A stretch of 64,000 bases of DNA from an uncultured SAR86 cluster bacterium (GTDB taxonomy: Bacteria > Pseudomonadota > Gammaproteobacteria > Magnimaribacterales > AG-339-G14): contig CABXRO010000003.1 in NCBI GenBank assembly GCA_902514645.1, forward strand, positions 1 to 64,000, read 5' to 3'. The position numbers were made by a program, and so were the translations under genes. Numbering within the stretch: the first letter of the stretch is position 1; every line of letters begins with the position of its first letter. Positions 23,167 to 31,577 of the stretch are shown here, piece after piece. A model generated the notes under the pieces. That model was not told the DNA's origin. It ran no database searches and worked only from the letters and a program-made list of their open reading frames with translations.

Positions 23167-23971
23167 TTCTCCAGCAAAAATTAATTTATCTTTGAAAATA
23201 ATTAGAAAGAGATCTGATGGCTTCCATGATATAGATTCAGATTTTCAATTTTTAAATTGGGGAGACAAAATCGAAATTTCTTCTTCAAATAAACTATCAG
23301 TTTCAACAACAAAAATTCAGGTATCTCAACAAGAAAACTTAGTTACTCAAGCTTTGAAAAAAATTGAGTCCTTTTGTGATGCCGAACTTAATTATTCTGT
23401 AATAATTGAAAAAAACATTCCTCTTGGCTCTGGACTTGGAGGAGGTAGTTCCAATGCGGCAACTGCAATGCTAGCAGTTAATAGTCTCGCAAAACTCAAT
23501 TTATCCTTGGACGTTTTAGTAGATCTGGGTAAATCTATAGGATCGGATATACCATTTTTTTTAAAAGGTCTATCTGGAAAAGTCTCTGGAATAGGAGAGA
23601 TAATTGAGCCTGAAGAATTTCCTGAAAATCTAGTAATGATTCTATTTCCTGAATGTTCAATATCCACAAAAGATGCCTATAACGCTGTAACATTAGAGGA
23701 AATTTCAAATAAAAGAGATAGGTTAAAGGGAAACTTTTTTGAGGAGTGGGTTTTATTTAATTATCCTCAGGTCAGAGAAGCTTTTGACTTTATAAGCGAA
23801 AATAAAGAAGTAAGCATCTCTGGAACAGGAAGTAGTATTTTTACAAAAATTAATTCTTTTGAAGAGGGAAAGGAAATAATGGATAATGCACCTAGAAAAT
23901 TAGCATATGTTATTACTAATACTATTAACAAATCGCCTTTATTAAATGAACTGCTTAATTCTGGGGTGTAG
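23156..23971 (+). CDS. ispE: 4-diphosphocytidyl-2-C-methyl-D-erythritol kinase
   Basis: 'SPAKINLSLKI', 'PLGSGLGGGSSNAAT', 'SGTGSSIF'; C-terminus 'KSPLLNELLNSGV' ends inside tRNA-Gln. Confidence 0.96.
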   Translation: MIFSSPAKINLSLKIIRKRSDGFHDIDSDFQFLNWGDKIEISSSNKLSVSTTKIQVSQQENLVTQALKKIESFCDAELNYSVIIEKNIPLGSGLGGGSSNAATAMLAVNSLAKLNLSLDVLVDLGKSIGSDIPFFLKGLSGKVSGIGEIIEPEEFPENLVMILFPECSISTKDAYNAVTLEEISNKRDRLKGNFFEEWVLFNYPQVREAFDFISENKEVSISGTGSSIFTKINSFEEGKEIMDNAPRKLAYVITNTINKSPLLNELLNSGV

Positions 23972-24036
23972 CCAAGCGGTAAGGCAGCGGCTTTTGATGC
24001 CGCCATGCGATGGTTCGAATCCATCCACCCCAGCCA
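23962..24036 (+). tRNA. tRNA-Gln (TTG)
   Basis: TGGGGTG/CACCCCA acceptor stem, anticodon TTG, T-arm GGTTCGAATCC, encoded CCA. Confidence 0.96.
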
Positions 24037-24046
24037 AAAAATAAAA

Positions 24047-25000
24047 ATGAATTCTAAAAACAACTTAGTTATTTTCTCCGGAAATTCTAATATTGGTCTC
24101 GCAAAAAAAATCGTTAAAAAACTAAATAAACCTCTCGGAAAAGCTACTGTGGGGAGATTTAGCGATCAAGAAATGAATATCAAGATAGAAGAAAATGTTC
24201 GGGGAAAGGATGTTTTCATAGTTCAATCAACTTGTTTTCCGGCGAATGATAATTTAATGGAATTGATCATTATGATCGATGCTTTGAGACGAGCTTCGGC
24301 ATCAAGAATTACAGCAGTGATCCCCTATTTTGGATATGCTCGACAAGATAGAAGAGTTAGATCGGAAAGAGTTCCGATAAGTGCAAAGTTAGTTGCTGAT
24401 ATGTTGCAAAGTGCTGGTGCCAACAGGGTTCTTACTATAGAACTTCACTCTGATCAAATTCAAGGCTTCTTTAATATTCCAGTTGATAATGTCTATGGAA
24501 CAAGTGTAATTTTCGACCACATCGTAAAGTCAAAATACAAAAATCAGATGGTGGTTTCTCCTGACGTTGGAGGAGTTGTTAGAGCAAGAGCATTGGCTAA
24601 GTTTTTAGATGATGCTGATTTAGCAATTATTGATAAAAGAAGAGAAAAGGAAAATCAATCTCAGGTCATGAATGTTATTGGAGATGTGAAAAATAAAACA
24701 TGTATTCTTGTTGACGATATTATCGATACGGCTGGAACAATTTGTAATGCTGCTGAAGCCTTAAAGAAGTCCGGCGCTAAAAAGGTCGTAAGTTACGCTA
24801 CTCATGCAGTCCTATCCGGAGAGGCGCTAAAAAATATTAGTAATTCAAGACTAGACGAATTAATAGTTACTGATACAATTCCGCTTTCAGAAATGGCTTC
24901 ATCAACTAAAAAGATTAAAACTATCTCTATGGATAAAACTATAGCCGAAGCTATTAATAGGGTTAACAAAGAAGAATCCATTAGCCAAATGTTTTTATAA
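24047..25000 (+). CDS. prs: ribose-phosphate pyrophosphokinase
   Basis: '[19 protein letters not shown]', '[10 protein letters not shown]', '[13 protein letters not shown]'. Listed start 24005 lies inside the tRNA; ATG at 24047 fits the family. Confidence 0.97.
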   Translation: MNSKNNLVIFSGNSNIGLAKKIVKKLNKPLGKATVGRFSDQEMNIKIEENVRGKDVFIVQSTCFPANDNLMELIIMIDALRRASASRITAVIPYFGYARQDRRVRSERVPISAKLVADMLQSAGANRVLTIELHSDQIQGFFNIPVDNVYGTSVIFDHIVKSKYKNQMVVSPDVGGVVRARALAKFLDDADLAIIDKRREKENQSQVMNVIGDVKNKTCILVDDIIDTAGTICNAAEALKKSGAKKVVSYATHAVLSGEALKNISNSRLDELIVTDTIPLSEMASSTKKIKTISMDKTIAEAINRVNKEESISQMFL

Positions 25001-25002
25001 CA

Positions 25003-25701
25003 ATGAGTGAATCAACATCTATATCAGCTGAAATAAGAGAAAATAATATTTCTGCAAAAATCTTGAGAAAATCAGGAGAAATTCCTGCAATAGTTTATGG
25101 TCAAGAAAACGATCCTAAATTAGTTAAAATTTTAGAAAAAGATTTGGTAAAAATTCTTGAAAATCCTAGTATTTTTTCTCAAGTGATTGAGCTCAACCAA
25201 AATGATGGTGCCGTGAAAGTTATTTTGAAAGAAGTTCAGGTAAACCCTTCTAATGACAGACCGATCCATGTCGATTTTCAAGCTGTAAGTGAAAAGACCA
25301 ATATAACAATTAATGTGCCTCTAAAATTTACTAATGAAGAGGTTTGTATCGGAGTAAAACAACAAGGCGGAATGATTTCACATCTCAAAAATGAAATTGA
25401 ATTGACTTGTAATGCGCAAAATCTTCCAGAGTTCATTGAGATTGACATGAAAGATTTAGAAATAGGTTCAAATGTTATGCAATCTCAAATTATCCTTCCA
25501 GAAGGAGTTTCTCTGAGTACTAATATTCTTAATAACCAAGATCAACCAGTCGCAAGTGTAAACGTTACTCGAGCTGCCCTTGATATTGACGATGAGCCTT
25601 CTGAGGGCGAACAAGATGAATCTGAAGAGTCTACCGATGAGGCGTCTGAAACTAAAGATGCTGCGGATGAGAGTAGCTCTGAGATAGAATCTAAAGACTA
25701 A
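25003..25701 (+). CDS. rplY: 50S ribosomal protein L25 (CTC form)
   Basis: 'IPAIVYG', 'VNPSNDRPIHVDFQ'; acidic tail. Confidence 0.93.
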   Translation: MSESTSISAEIRENNISAKILRKSGEIPAIVYGQENDPKLVKILEKDLVKILENPSIFSQVIELNQNDGAVKVILKEVQVNPSNDRPIHVDFQAVSEKTNITINVPLKFTNEEVCIGVKQQGGMISHLKNEIELTCNAQNLPEFIEIDMKDLEIGSNVMQSQIILPEGVSLSTNILNNQDQPVASVNVTRAALDIDDEPSEGEQDESEESTDEASETKDAADESSSEIESKD

Positions 25702-25715
25702 CTTTTTAAGTTTTC

Positions 25716-26285
25716 ATGAGCTCTTTTCTAGTTGTTGGCCTAGGTAATCCAGGCTCAAGATATTCCAATACCAGGCATAATGTTGGAACAGACTTTATCC
25801 TTGAAGCCCAAAAAAAATACTCTTTTGATTTAAAAGAAAAGAAAACATTAAAATCTTTTATGGCAGAAGTAGTTATTCAAGATAAAAAAGTTATTTTTGC
25901 GATTCCCACTATTTTTATGAATCATAGCGGAGTAGCTTTGAAGTTATTAAAAAATAAGTTCAACACGGATACAGAAAATATTATTGTGATTCATGATGAT
26001 CTTGACCTAAAGTCAGGAGTAATAAAATTAAAAGCAGGTGGAGGGCATGGAGGTCACAATGGCTTGAAAAGTATTTTTGAAAATCTTAGATCGCAAGATT
26101 TTAAAAGAATTAGAATTGGAATTGATCATCCAGGTGATAGGAAAAAAGTAAATAAGTACGTGATTCAGAAAGGAAAAAAAGAGGAAAAAATGGATCGCTT
26201 GCGATGCATAAACAAAGGCCTATCTGTTATGACATTTATACTACAAGAGGATTGGGATACAGCCTTAAATAAACTAAACAACTAA
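25716..26285 (+). CDS. pth: peptidyl-tRNA hydrolase
   Basis: 'VVGLGNPGSRYSNTRHNVG', 'HDDLDL', 'GGGHGGHNGLKSI'. Confidence 0.96.
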   Translation: MSSFLVVGLGNPGSRYSNTRHNVGTDFILEAQKKYSFDLKEKKTLKSFMAEVVIQDKKVIFAIPTIFMNHSGVALKLLKNKFNTDTENIIVIHDDLDLKSGVIKLKAGGGHGGHNGLKSIFENLRSQDFKRIRIGIDHPGDRKKVNKYVIQKGKKEEKMDRLRCINKGLSVMTFILQEDWDTALNKLNN

Positions 26286-27373
26286 TGTCTTTAAAATGTG
26301 GAATAGTTGGCTTACCTAATGTCGGTAAATCAACTTTATTTAATGCTCTTACTGCCTCGAAGATTGCTGCAGAAAACTTTCCCTTTTGTACGATAGAGCC
26401 TAATCATGGGATAGTTGAATTACCTGATGAAAGATTGAATAAAATTTCAGAAATATCTAACTCAGAAAAAATAATTCCTGCCACTGTTGAATTCGTTGAT
26501 ATTGCAGGTTTGGTTGAAGGCGCTTCCAAAGGAGAAGGTTTAGGAAATAAATTTTTAGGTCACATTAGAGAGACTCAAACTATTATTCATGTTGTCAGGT
26601 GCTTTGAAGATAAAGAGGTTACTCATGTGAATGAAAGAGTAGATCCAATTTCGGATGTTGAAATCATAGAAATGGAATTGATCTTGTCAGATATAGAATC
26701 TTTAGAGAAAACAAAAGAAAGAATTGTTAGAAAAGCAAAAAGTGGAGATAAGGATTTATTGAAAGATCTTTCAAGAATTGAAGATATTTTAATCATTCTT
26801 AAAAAAGGAGATTCTCTTTTTGAATATCTAAAGGACGAAGAAAATAAAAATTTTGTAAGTGAAGTTGGCCTTCTATCTGCAAAACCAGTCATCTTTGTTG
26901 CAAATTTGAATGAAGACATGGAAGAAACCGATGGTCTTAAAAAATTAAGAGAAAAGGCACATTCAAGTGGCTCGCAATTAATTGAAATGTGTAACCAAAT
27001 AGAATTTGAAATAAGTGAACTTGAAAACGAAAGTAGGCAGGAACTTATTGATCTCGTAGGTTTAGAAGAGCCGGGTCTTAACAAATTAATAAAGACTGCT
27101 TTTAGAACTTTAGGACTGCAAACTTTCTTTACAGCGGGTAAATCAGAATCTAGAGCTTGGGTAATAAAAAACGGTACCAAAGCCCCAGAAGCTGCAGGAG
27201 TAATCCATACTGATTTTAAAAAAGGATTCATTCGAGCCGAAGCTGTATCTTTTAAAGATTTTATAGAATTTGATGGAGAGCAAGGTGCAAAAGCTCAAGG
27301 AAAATGGAGATCTGAAGGATCAGATTACGAAGTTAAAGACGGTGATATAATTTTATTTAGATTTAACGTTTAG
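26285..27373 (+). CDS. ychF: redox-regulated ATPase YchF (OLA1 family)
   Basis: 'GIVGLPNVGKSTLFNALT', 'DIAGLVEGASKGEGLGNKFL'. Confidence 0.97.
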   Translation: MSLKCGIVGLPNVGKSTLFNALTASKIAAENFPFCTIEPNHGIVELPDERLNKISEISNSEKIIPATVEFVDIAGLVEGASKGEGLGNKFLGHIRETQTIIHVVRCFEDKEVTHVNERVDPISDVEIIEMELILSDIESLEKTKERIVRKAKSGDKDLLKDLSRIEDILIILKKGDSLFEYLKDEENKNFVSEVGLLSAKPVIFVANLNEDMEETDGLKKLREKAHSSGSQLIEMCNQIEFEISELENESRQELIDLVGLEEPGLNKLIKTAFRTLGLQTFFTAGKSESRAWVIKNGTKAPEAAGVIHTDFKKGFIRAEAVSFKDFIEFDGEQGAKAQGKWRSEGSDYEVKDGDIILFRFNV

Positions 27374-27415
27374 AATCTTGACAATTAGTCTAACTACAAA
27401 GAGAATCCATTTTTT

Positions 27416-27492
27416 GGCTATGTAGCTCAGCTGGTTAGAGCGCAGCATTCATAATGCTGAGGTCGGTAGTTCAAGTCTACCCATAGCCACCA
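27416..27492 (+). tRNA. tRNA-Met (CAT), elongator-type
   Basis: GGCTATG/CATAGCC acceptor, GCTCAGCTGGTTAGAGC D-arm, loop TTCATAA, encoded CCA. Confidence 0.93.
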
Positions 27493-27505
27493 ATAATTTT
27501 AAGAA

Positions 27506-27937
27506 TTAAGGATCTACTTGATCTGGAGCGCAGTTGTCGATTAGAAGAACTTGCATCTCTTCTAATACTGCAAGAGTTTCTTTATATTCAACTACTTTGG
27601 GGTCTACTGCAGTTGATCTAAAGCCAAAAAAGTTTTGTCCTGATCTTGGATTATTTGTTTCAAACCCAAAAGAAGCATAACCTGTATCTCTGTCAGCCTG
27701 TTCTGTTAATTTTGAAGCTAAATCTGAGATGATCGCGGAAACCCTAATTACTTGCTCTGTTAACTCAATACAATTGAGCTCTGTTGGATCAAAATCGAAG
27801 TGAGAATAATCAGATGTAGGGCTCCTATACCACCATACAGGGTTAGCACAGCCAATTAAAAATAAAGCTATAAAGCCATAAAATAGGTACTTTTGGTTAG
27901 CTTTTTCCAAAAAATTCATTCTGTCTCCCAAGAGCAT
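27506..27937 (-). CDS. hypothetical lipoprotein
   Basis: Lipobox 'LFLIGCANP'; no family recognised. ATG at 27919 is an alternative start. Confidence 0.65.
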   Translation of the reverse strand: MLLGDRMNFLEKANQKYLFYGFIALFLIGCANPVWWYRSPTSDYSHFDFDPTELNCIELTEQVIRVSAIISDLASKLTEQADRDTGYASFGFETNNPRSGQNFFGFRSTAVDPKVVEYKETLAVLEEMQVLLIDNCAPDQVDP

Positions 27938-27975
27938 TAATTTATCAAATTTCTAATTTAATTAAAACAGAATTT

Positions 27976-30063
27976 TTATTCAGATGATACTTCTTTCATT
28001 GAGAGTTTTACTTTTCCTCTATCATCTATTCCTATAACTTTGATTTCAACTTCTTCTCCTTCGACAAGGTAATCAGCGATATTTTTTACCCTCTCTTCAG
28101 AAATTTCTGAAATGTGCACTAAACCTTCTCTTCCTTTATCAAAAGAAACAAAGGCACCAAAATCTACTATTTTTTCTACTGTCCCTAAAGTCACCAAGCC
28201 TACTTCGGGATCAGATGTAATAAACTCGATTTTTTGTAAAGCATCTTCTCGTTCTTCCTTGCTTCGGCCATAAATTTTCACAGATCCATTATCAGAGATA
28301 TCAATATTTGTATTAGTTTCCTCGGTAAGTTTCTTTATATTTGCTCCACCTTTACCAATGACCTCGCCTATTTTATTTTTAGGAATTTTTAGCTCGATTG
28401 CCTGAGGGGCAAGAGGAGACAATTCAGTCCTACTTTCAGATAAAACTTTATTCATTTCCCCTAAAATATGATTTCTTGCTGTATGAGCTTTATTAAGAGC
28501 ATCTTCAAGAATTTGTTCGTTTATTCCAGCAATTTTTATATCCATTTGTAAAGCGGTTACACCTTCATCTGTTCCAGCTACTTTAAAATCCATATCTCCA
28601 AGATGATCTTCATCTCCCAAGATATCGGTTATGACGCAGTGTTGATCATCAGTTTTTACTAATCCCATAGCAACTCCTGCTACGGGTTTTTTTAATGGAA
28701 TTCCAGCATCCATCATTGCTAAACTTGAAGCACAAACTGTAGCCATAGAACTTGAACCATTAGACTCAGTAATTTCTGATACAACTCTAATTGCATATTC
28801 AAAATCTGCAGGGTTAGGCAGAACTGCTTCTAAGGCTCGTCTTGCAAGTTTTCCGTGACCAATTTCTCTTCTTTTTGGGCTTCCAACCATTCCTGCTTCT
28901 CCGACAGAGAAAGGAGGAAAATTATAATGAAGCATAAAAGGATCCTTTAAATCTCCATGTAACGAATCAATTAATTGTGAGAGTTTTAATGAATCCATAG
29001 TTGCTACAGAAATAGATTGAGTCTCACCCCTAGTAAATAATGCAGAGCCATGAGCTTGTGGTAAAACTCCAACCTCAATTGATATAGGTCTAACAGTATC
29101 AAGATCTCTACCATCAATTCTAGATTCTCCGGATAATAGTCGGGATCTAACAATTTCAGACTCTAAAGATTTAAATTGACTAAGAGCTTCATCGATTTTT
29201 TCATCTTCAGGATCTTCAAAAGATGCCTTAACTTTTTCTTTCAATTCAGAAATTTTTTCTTGTCGAATAGCTTTTTCAGCTATTTGATAAGCTTCAGATA
29301 ATTCATCAGAAATTAGGCTTTTAATATTTTCCTTTATTTCTAAATCTTCTTCTTCAGCCTCATACTCAATTTGGGTAACATTTGCTTGAGAGACTAATTC
29401 TTCTATTAACTCAAGACTTGGCTTCATTTCAGCTTGAGCAAAAAGAATAGCTCCAAGCATTTGATCTTCAGAAAGTTCTTTTGCCTCTGATTCAACCATG
29501 AATATCGCATCCTGCGATCCTGCAACCATCATGTTCAATGAAGATTCTTTTAAATCATCTAAAGAAGGATTAAGAACATAATTGCCATCAATAAAACCAA
29601 CTTTTGCAGCAGATAAAGGACCTTGAAACGGAAGTCCTGAGAGCTGGAGTGCAGCTGAAGCACCTATAATCGATATGACATCTGCATCATCATTTTTGTC
29701 CATTGACAAAACTGTACAGATAATTTGCACTTCTCTGCCGAAGCCTTTTGGAAATAGAGGTCTAATAGGTCTATCTATTAATCTTGAGGTAAGAACTTCT
29801 TTTTCAGAAGGCCTTCCTTCTCTTCGAAAAAAGCTGCCGGGAATTTTTCCTGAGGCATAAAACTTTTCTATATAGTTTACGGTAAGGGGAAAAAACCCCA
29901 TGCCTGATTTATCTTGTCCAGCAACTACGGTCACCAAAACTTTGGTATCTCCTGAAGATGCAATGACTGAACCAGTTGCTTGTCTAGCAACCTTACCTGT
30001 TTCTAATGTAACATTTCTTCCTGCAATTTCTTTAGTGCAAGATATAACTTTTATATCATTCAT
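27976..30063 (-). CDS. pnp: polynucleotide phosphorylase
   Basis: 'SFFRREGRPSEKEVLTSRLIDRPIRPLFPKGF', KH and S1 domains. Confidence 0.98.
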   Translation of the reverse strand: MNDIKVISCTKEIAGRNVTLETGKVARQATGSVIASSGDTKVLVTVVAGQDKSGMGFFPLTVNYIEKFYASGKIPGSFFRREGRPSEKEVLTSRLIDRPIRPLFPKGFGREVQIICTVLSMDKNDDADVISIIGASAALQLSGLPFQGPLSAAKVGFIDGNYVLNPSLDDLKESSLNMMVAGSQDAIFMVESEAKELSEDQMLGAILFAQAEMKPSLELIEELVSQANVTQIEYEAEEEDLEIKENIKSLISDELSEAYQIAEKAIRQEKISELKEKVKASFEDPEDEKIDEALSQFKSLESEIVRSRLLSGESRIDGRDLDTVRPISIEVGVLPQAHGSALFTRGETQSISVATMDSLKLSQLIDSLHGDLKDPFMLHYNFPPFSVGEAGMVGSPKRREIGHGKLARRALEAVLPNPADFEYAIRVVSEITESNGSSSMATVCASSLAMMDAGIPLKKPVAGVAMGLVKTDDQHCVITDILGDEDHLGDMDFKVAGTDEGVTALQMDIKIAGINEQILEDALNKAHTARNHILGEMNKVLSESRTELSPLAPQAIELKIPKNKIGEVIGKGGANIKKLTEETNTNIDISDNGSVKIYGRSKEEREDALQKIEFITSDPEVGLVTLGTVEKIVDFGAFVSFDKGREGLVHISEISEERVKNIADYLVEGEEVEIKVIGIDDRGKVKLSMKEVSSE

Positions 30064-30092
30064 TTGTTTTCCTTAATTTGTGTAACTCGAAG

Positions 30093-30362
30093 TTACTTTC
30101 TGAGGTTTAATTCTGAAAGAATAGAACTGTATCTTTTAGGATCTTTTTTCTTCAAATAATCCAAAAGCTTACGTCTGGTATTGACCATTCTCAAAAGGCC
30201 CTGTCTCGAGTGGTGATCTTTAGCATGGTCTTTAAAATGAGCTTGTAAAGATTCAATATTCGCCGTGAGCAAAGCTATTTGAACTTCTGGGGAGCCTGTA
30301 TCTTCCTTGGACTGGGCAAACTTTGAAATAATCTCTTCCTTTGTTTTTGTTTCTAAACTCAA
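30093..30362 (-). CDS. rpsO: 30S ribosomal protein S15 (TTG start)
   Basis: '[16 protein letters not shown]...[31 protein letters not shown]'; TTG start with GGAGG upstream. Confidence 0.98.
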   Translation of the reverse strand: MSLETKTKEEIISKFAQSKEDTGSPEVQIALLTANIESLQAHFKDHAKDHHSRQGLLRMVNTRRKLLDYLKKKDPKRYSSILSELNLRK

Positions 30363-30381
30363 GAACTTCCTCCTTAGTTAT

Positions 30382-31254
30382 TTAATTTTCTATAGATATT
30401 AACCTTTTGGGTGAAACTAAACCGTTAATGTTTTTTAAAATTCCAATGAATTTATTTTTTTTGTCAAACAATCTCAGGTATTTGCTTTTTTTTTCGGCCT
30501 CTTTCAAATATATTTTTTGGCCTTTTTTTAATCTATCTATTATTTCTGTGGCGCATTGTATCTTATCTATGCATCTAAGTGCATCCCCCATTTGAATTAT
30601 TTTATTTTTGATATTTTCGCTATTAATAGATTCTATTTCATAAGCTTCAGAAATATCATGGTTAGCAGAGTTGGTTCTTTGTAAATTAGATAATACTGCA
30701 ACACAATCCAAATCCTTAGCGAGATCATTAATAAGAGATCTGATATACGTTCCTTTTCCACATTCAACTAAAAACTTAAACTTGTTTTGATCAATAGAGA
30801 TTAAATCTAATTTAAAAATTTCTATCTCTCTTATTTTCTTCGGTACTTCTTTATTTTTCCTGGCATAGTGGTAAAGGGGCTTGCCTTTATATTTTAAAGA
30901 AGAATATTTAGGTGCCTCTTGGTCTATTTTTCCAATATATTCTTTTGCGGTTTTTTTAAAATCGTTTTTTGTAGGTATTTTTTTAAGTTCCTTTTCAATT
31001 TTTCCATCTAGGTCGCCAGTATCAGTCTTGATACCAAACATCATTTCTGCGATATATGTCTTTTTTTCGTTTGCTAAAAAATTAGTAAAACGAGTCATTT
31101 GACCCAAGCATGCAAGGATTACTCCGCTGGCTAAAGGATCAAGAGTACCCGAGTGACCTATCTTGGAATCATCAAGAAAAGGTTTTAGCTTTCTAATAAA
31201 TTCTCCTGAAGAAATTCCAGAAGGTTTATTTAGGACTAATAATCCAGATATCAA
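30382..31254 (-). CDS. truB: tRNA pseudouridine-55 synthase (TTG start)
   Basis: 'LVLNKPSGISS', 'GHSGTLDPLASGVL'. Confidence 0.96.
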   Translation of the reverse strand: MISGLLVLNKPSGISSGEFIRKLKPFLDDSKIGHSGTLDPLASGVILACLGQMTRFTNFLANEKKTYIAEMMFGIKTDTGDLDGKIEKELKKIPTKNDFKKTAKEYIGKIDQEAPKYSSLKYKGKPLYHYARKNKEVPKKIREIEIFKLDLISIDQNKFKFLVECGKGTYIRSLINDLAKDLDCVAVLSNLQRTNSANHDISEAYEIESINSENIKNKIIQMGDALRCIDKIQCATEIIDRLKKGQKIYLKEAEKKSKYLRLFDKKNKFIGILKNINGLVSPKRLISIEN

Positions 31255-31577
31255 AGTGGGCTATCCTGTTGATCTATTAAAAATAAAAGTTCAGGCATTT
31301 TTTTTAATTTAATATTTTGTCCTAACTTTTTTTTGACAAAGGGTTTTGAATTTTCTAAAGCTTTTGCAATGCTGTCTTGATCTTCATTTAATTTTTGATT
31401 TAGATAGTTAGAAAGAAATATTTTTGCTGATGATAAATCGTCGCTTAACCGAACTTCGGTTACTGTGAGGCCTTTAAGTCTTGGATCACTAATTTCAAAA
31501 CTAAAGATATTAGCTATTTCTCGTCTTATGTTATCTGAAACTCTCTGAGCTCTTTTATACGGCTTTGAACTAAACAA
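31251..31577 (-). CDS. rbfA: ribosome-binding factor A (TTG start)
   Basis: 'RAQRVSDNIRREIANIFSFEISDPRLKGLTVTEVRLSDDLSSAKIF'. Confidence 0.94.
   Translation of the reverse strand: MFSSKPYKRAQRVSDNIRREIANIFSFEISDPRLKGLTVTEVRLSDDLSSAKIFLSNYLNQKLNEDQDSIAKALENSKPFVKKKLGQNIKLKKMPELLFLIDQQDSPL

Noticed and set aside
24005-24046. Upstream start of prs listed in the ORF track ([14 protein letters not shown]...)
   Set aside because: Lies inside tRNA-Gln; family N-terminus matches the ATG at 24047.
26623-27231. 202-aa minus-strand ORF antisense to ychF
   Set aside because: Shadow of a well-conserved GTPase gene; Ser/Leu/Phe-rich composition; no motif.
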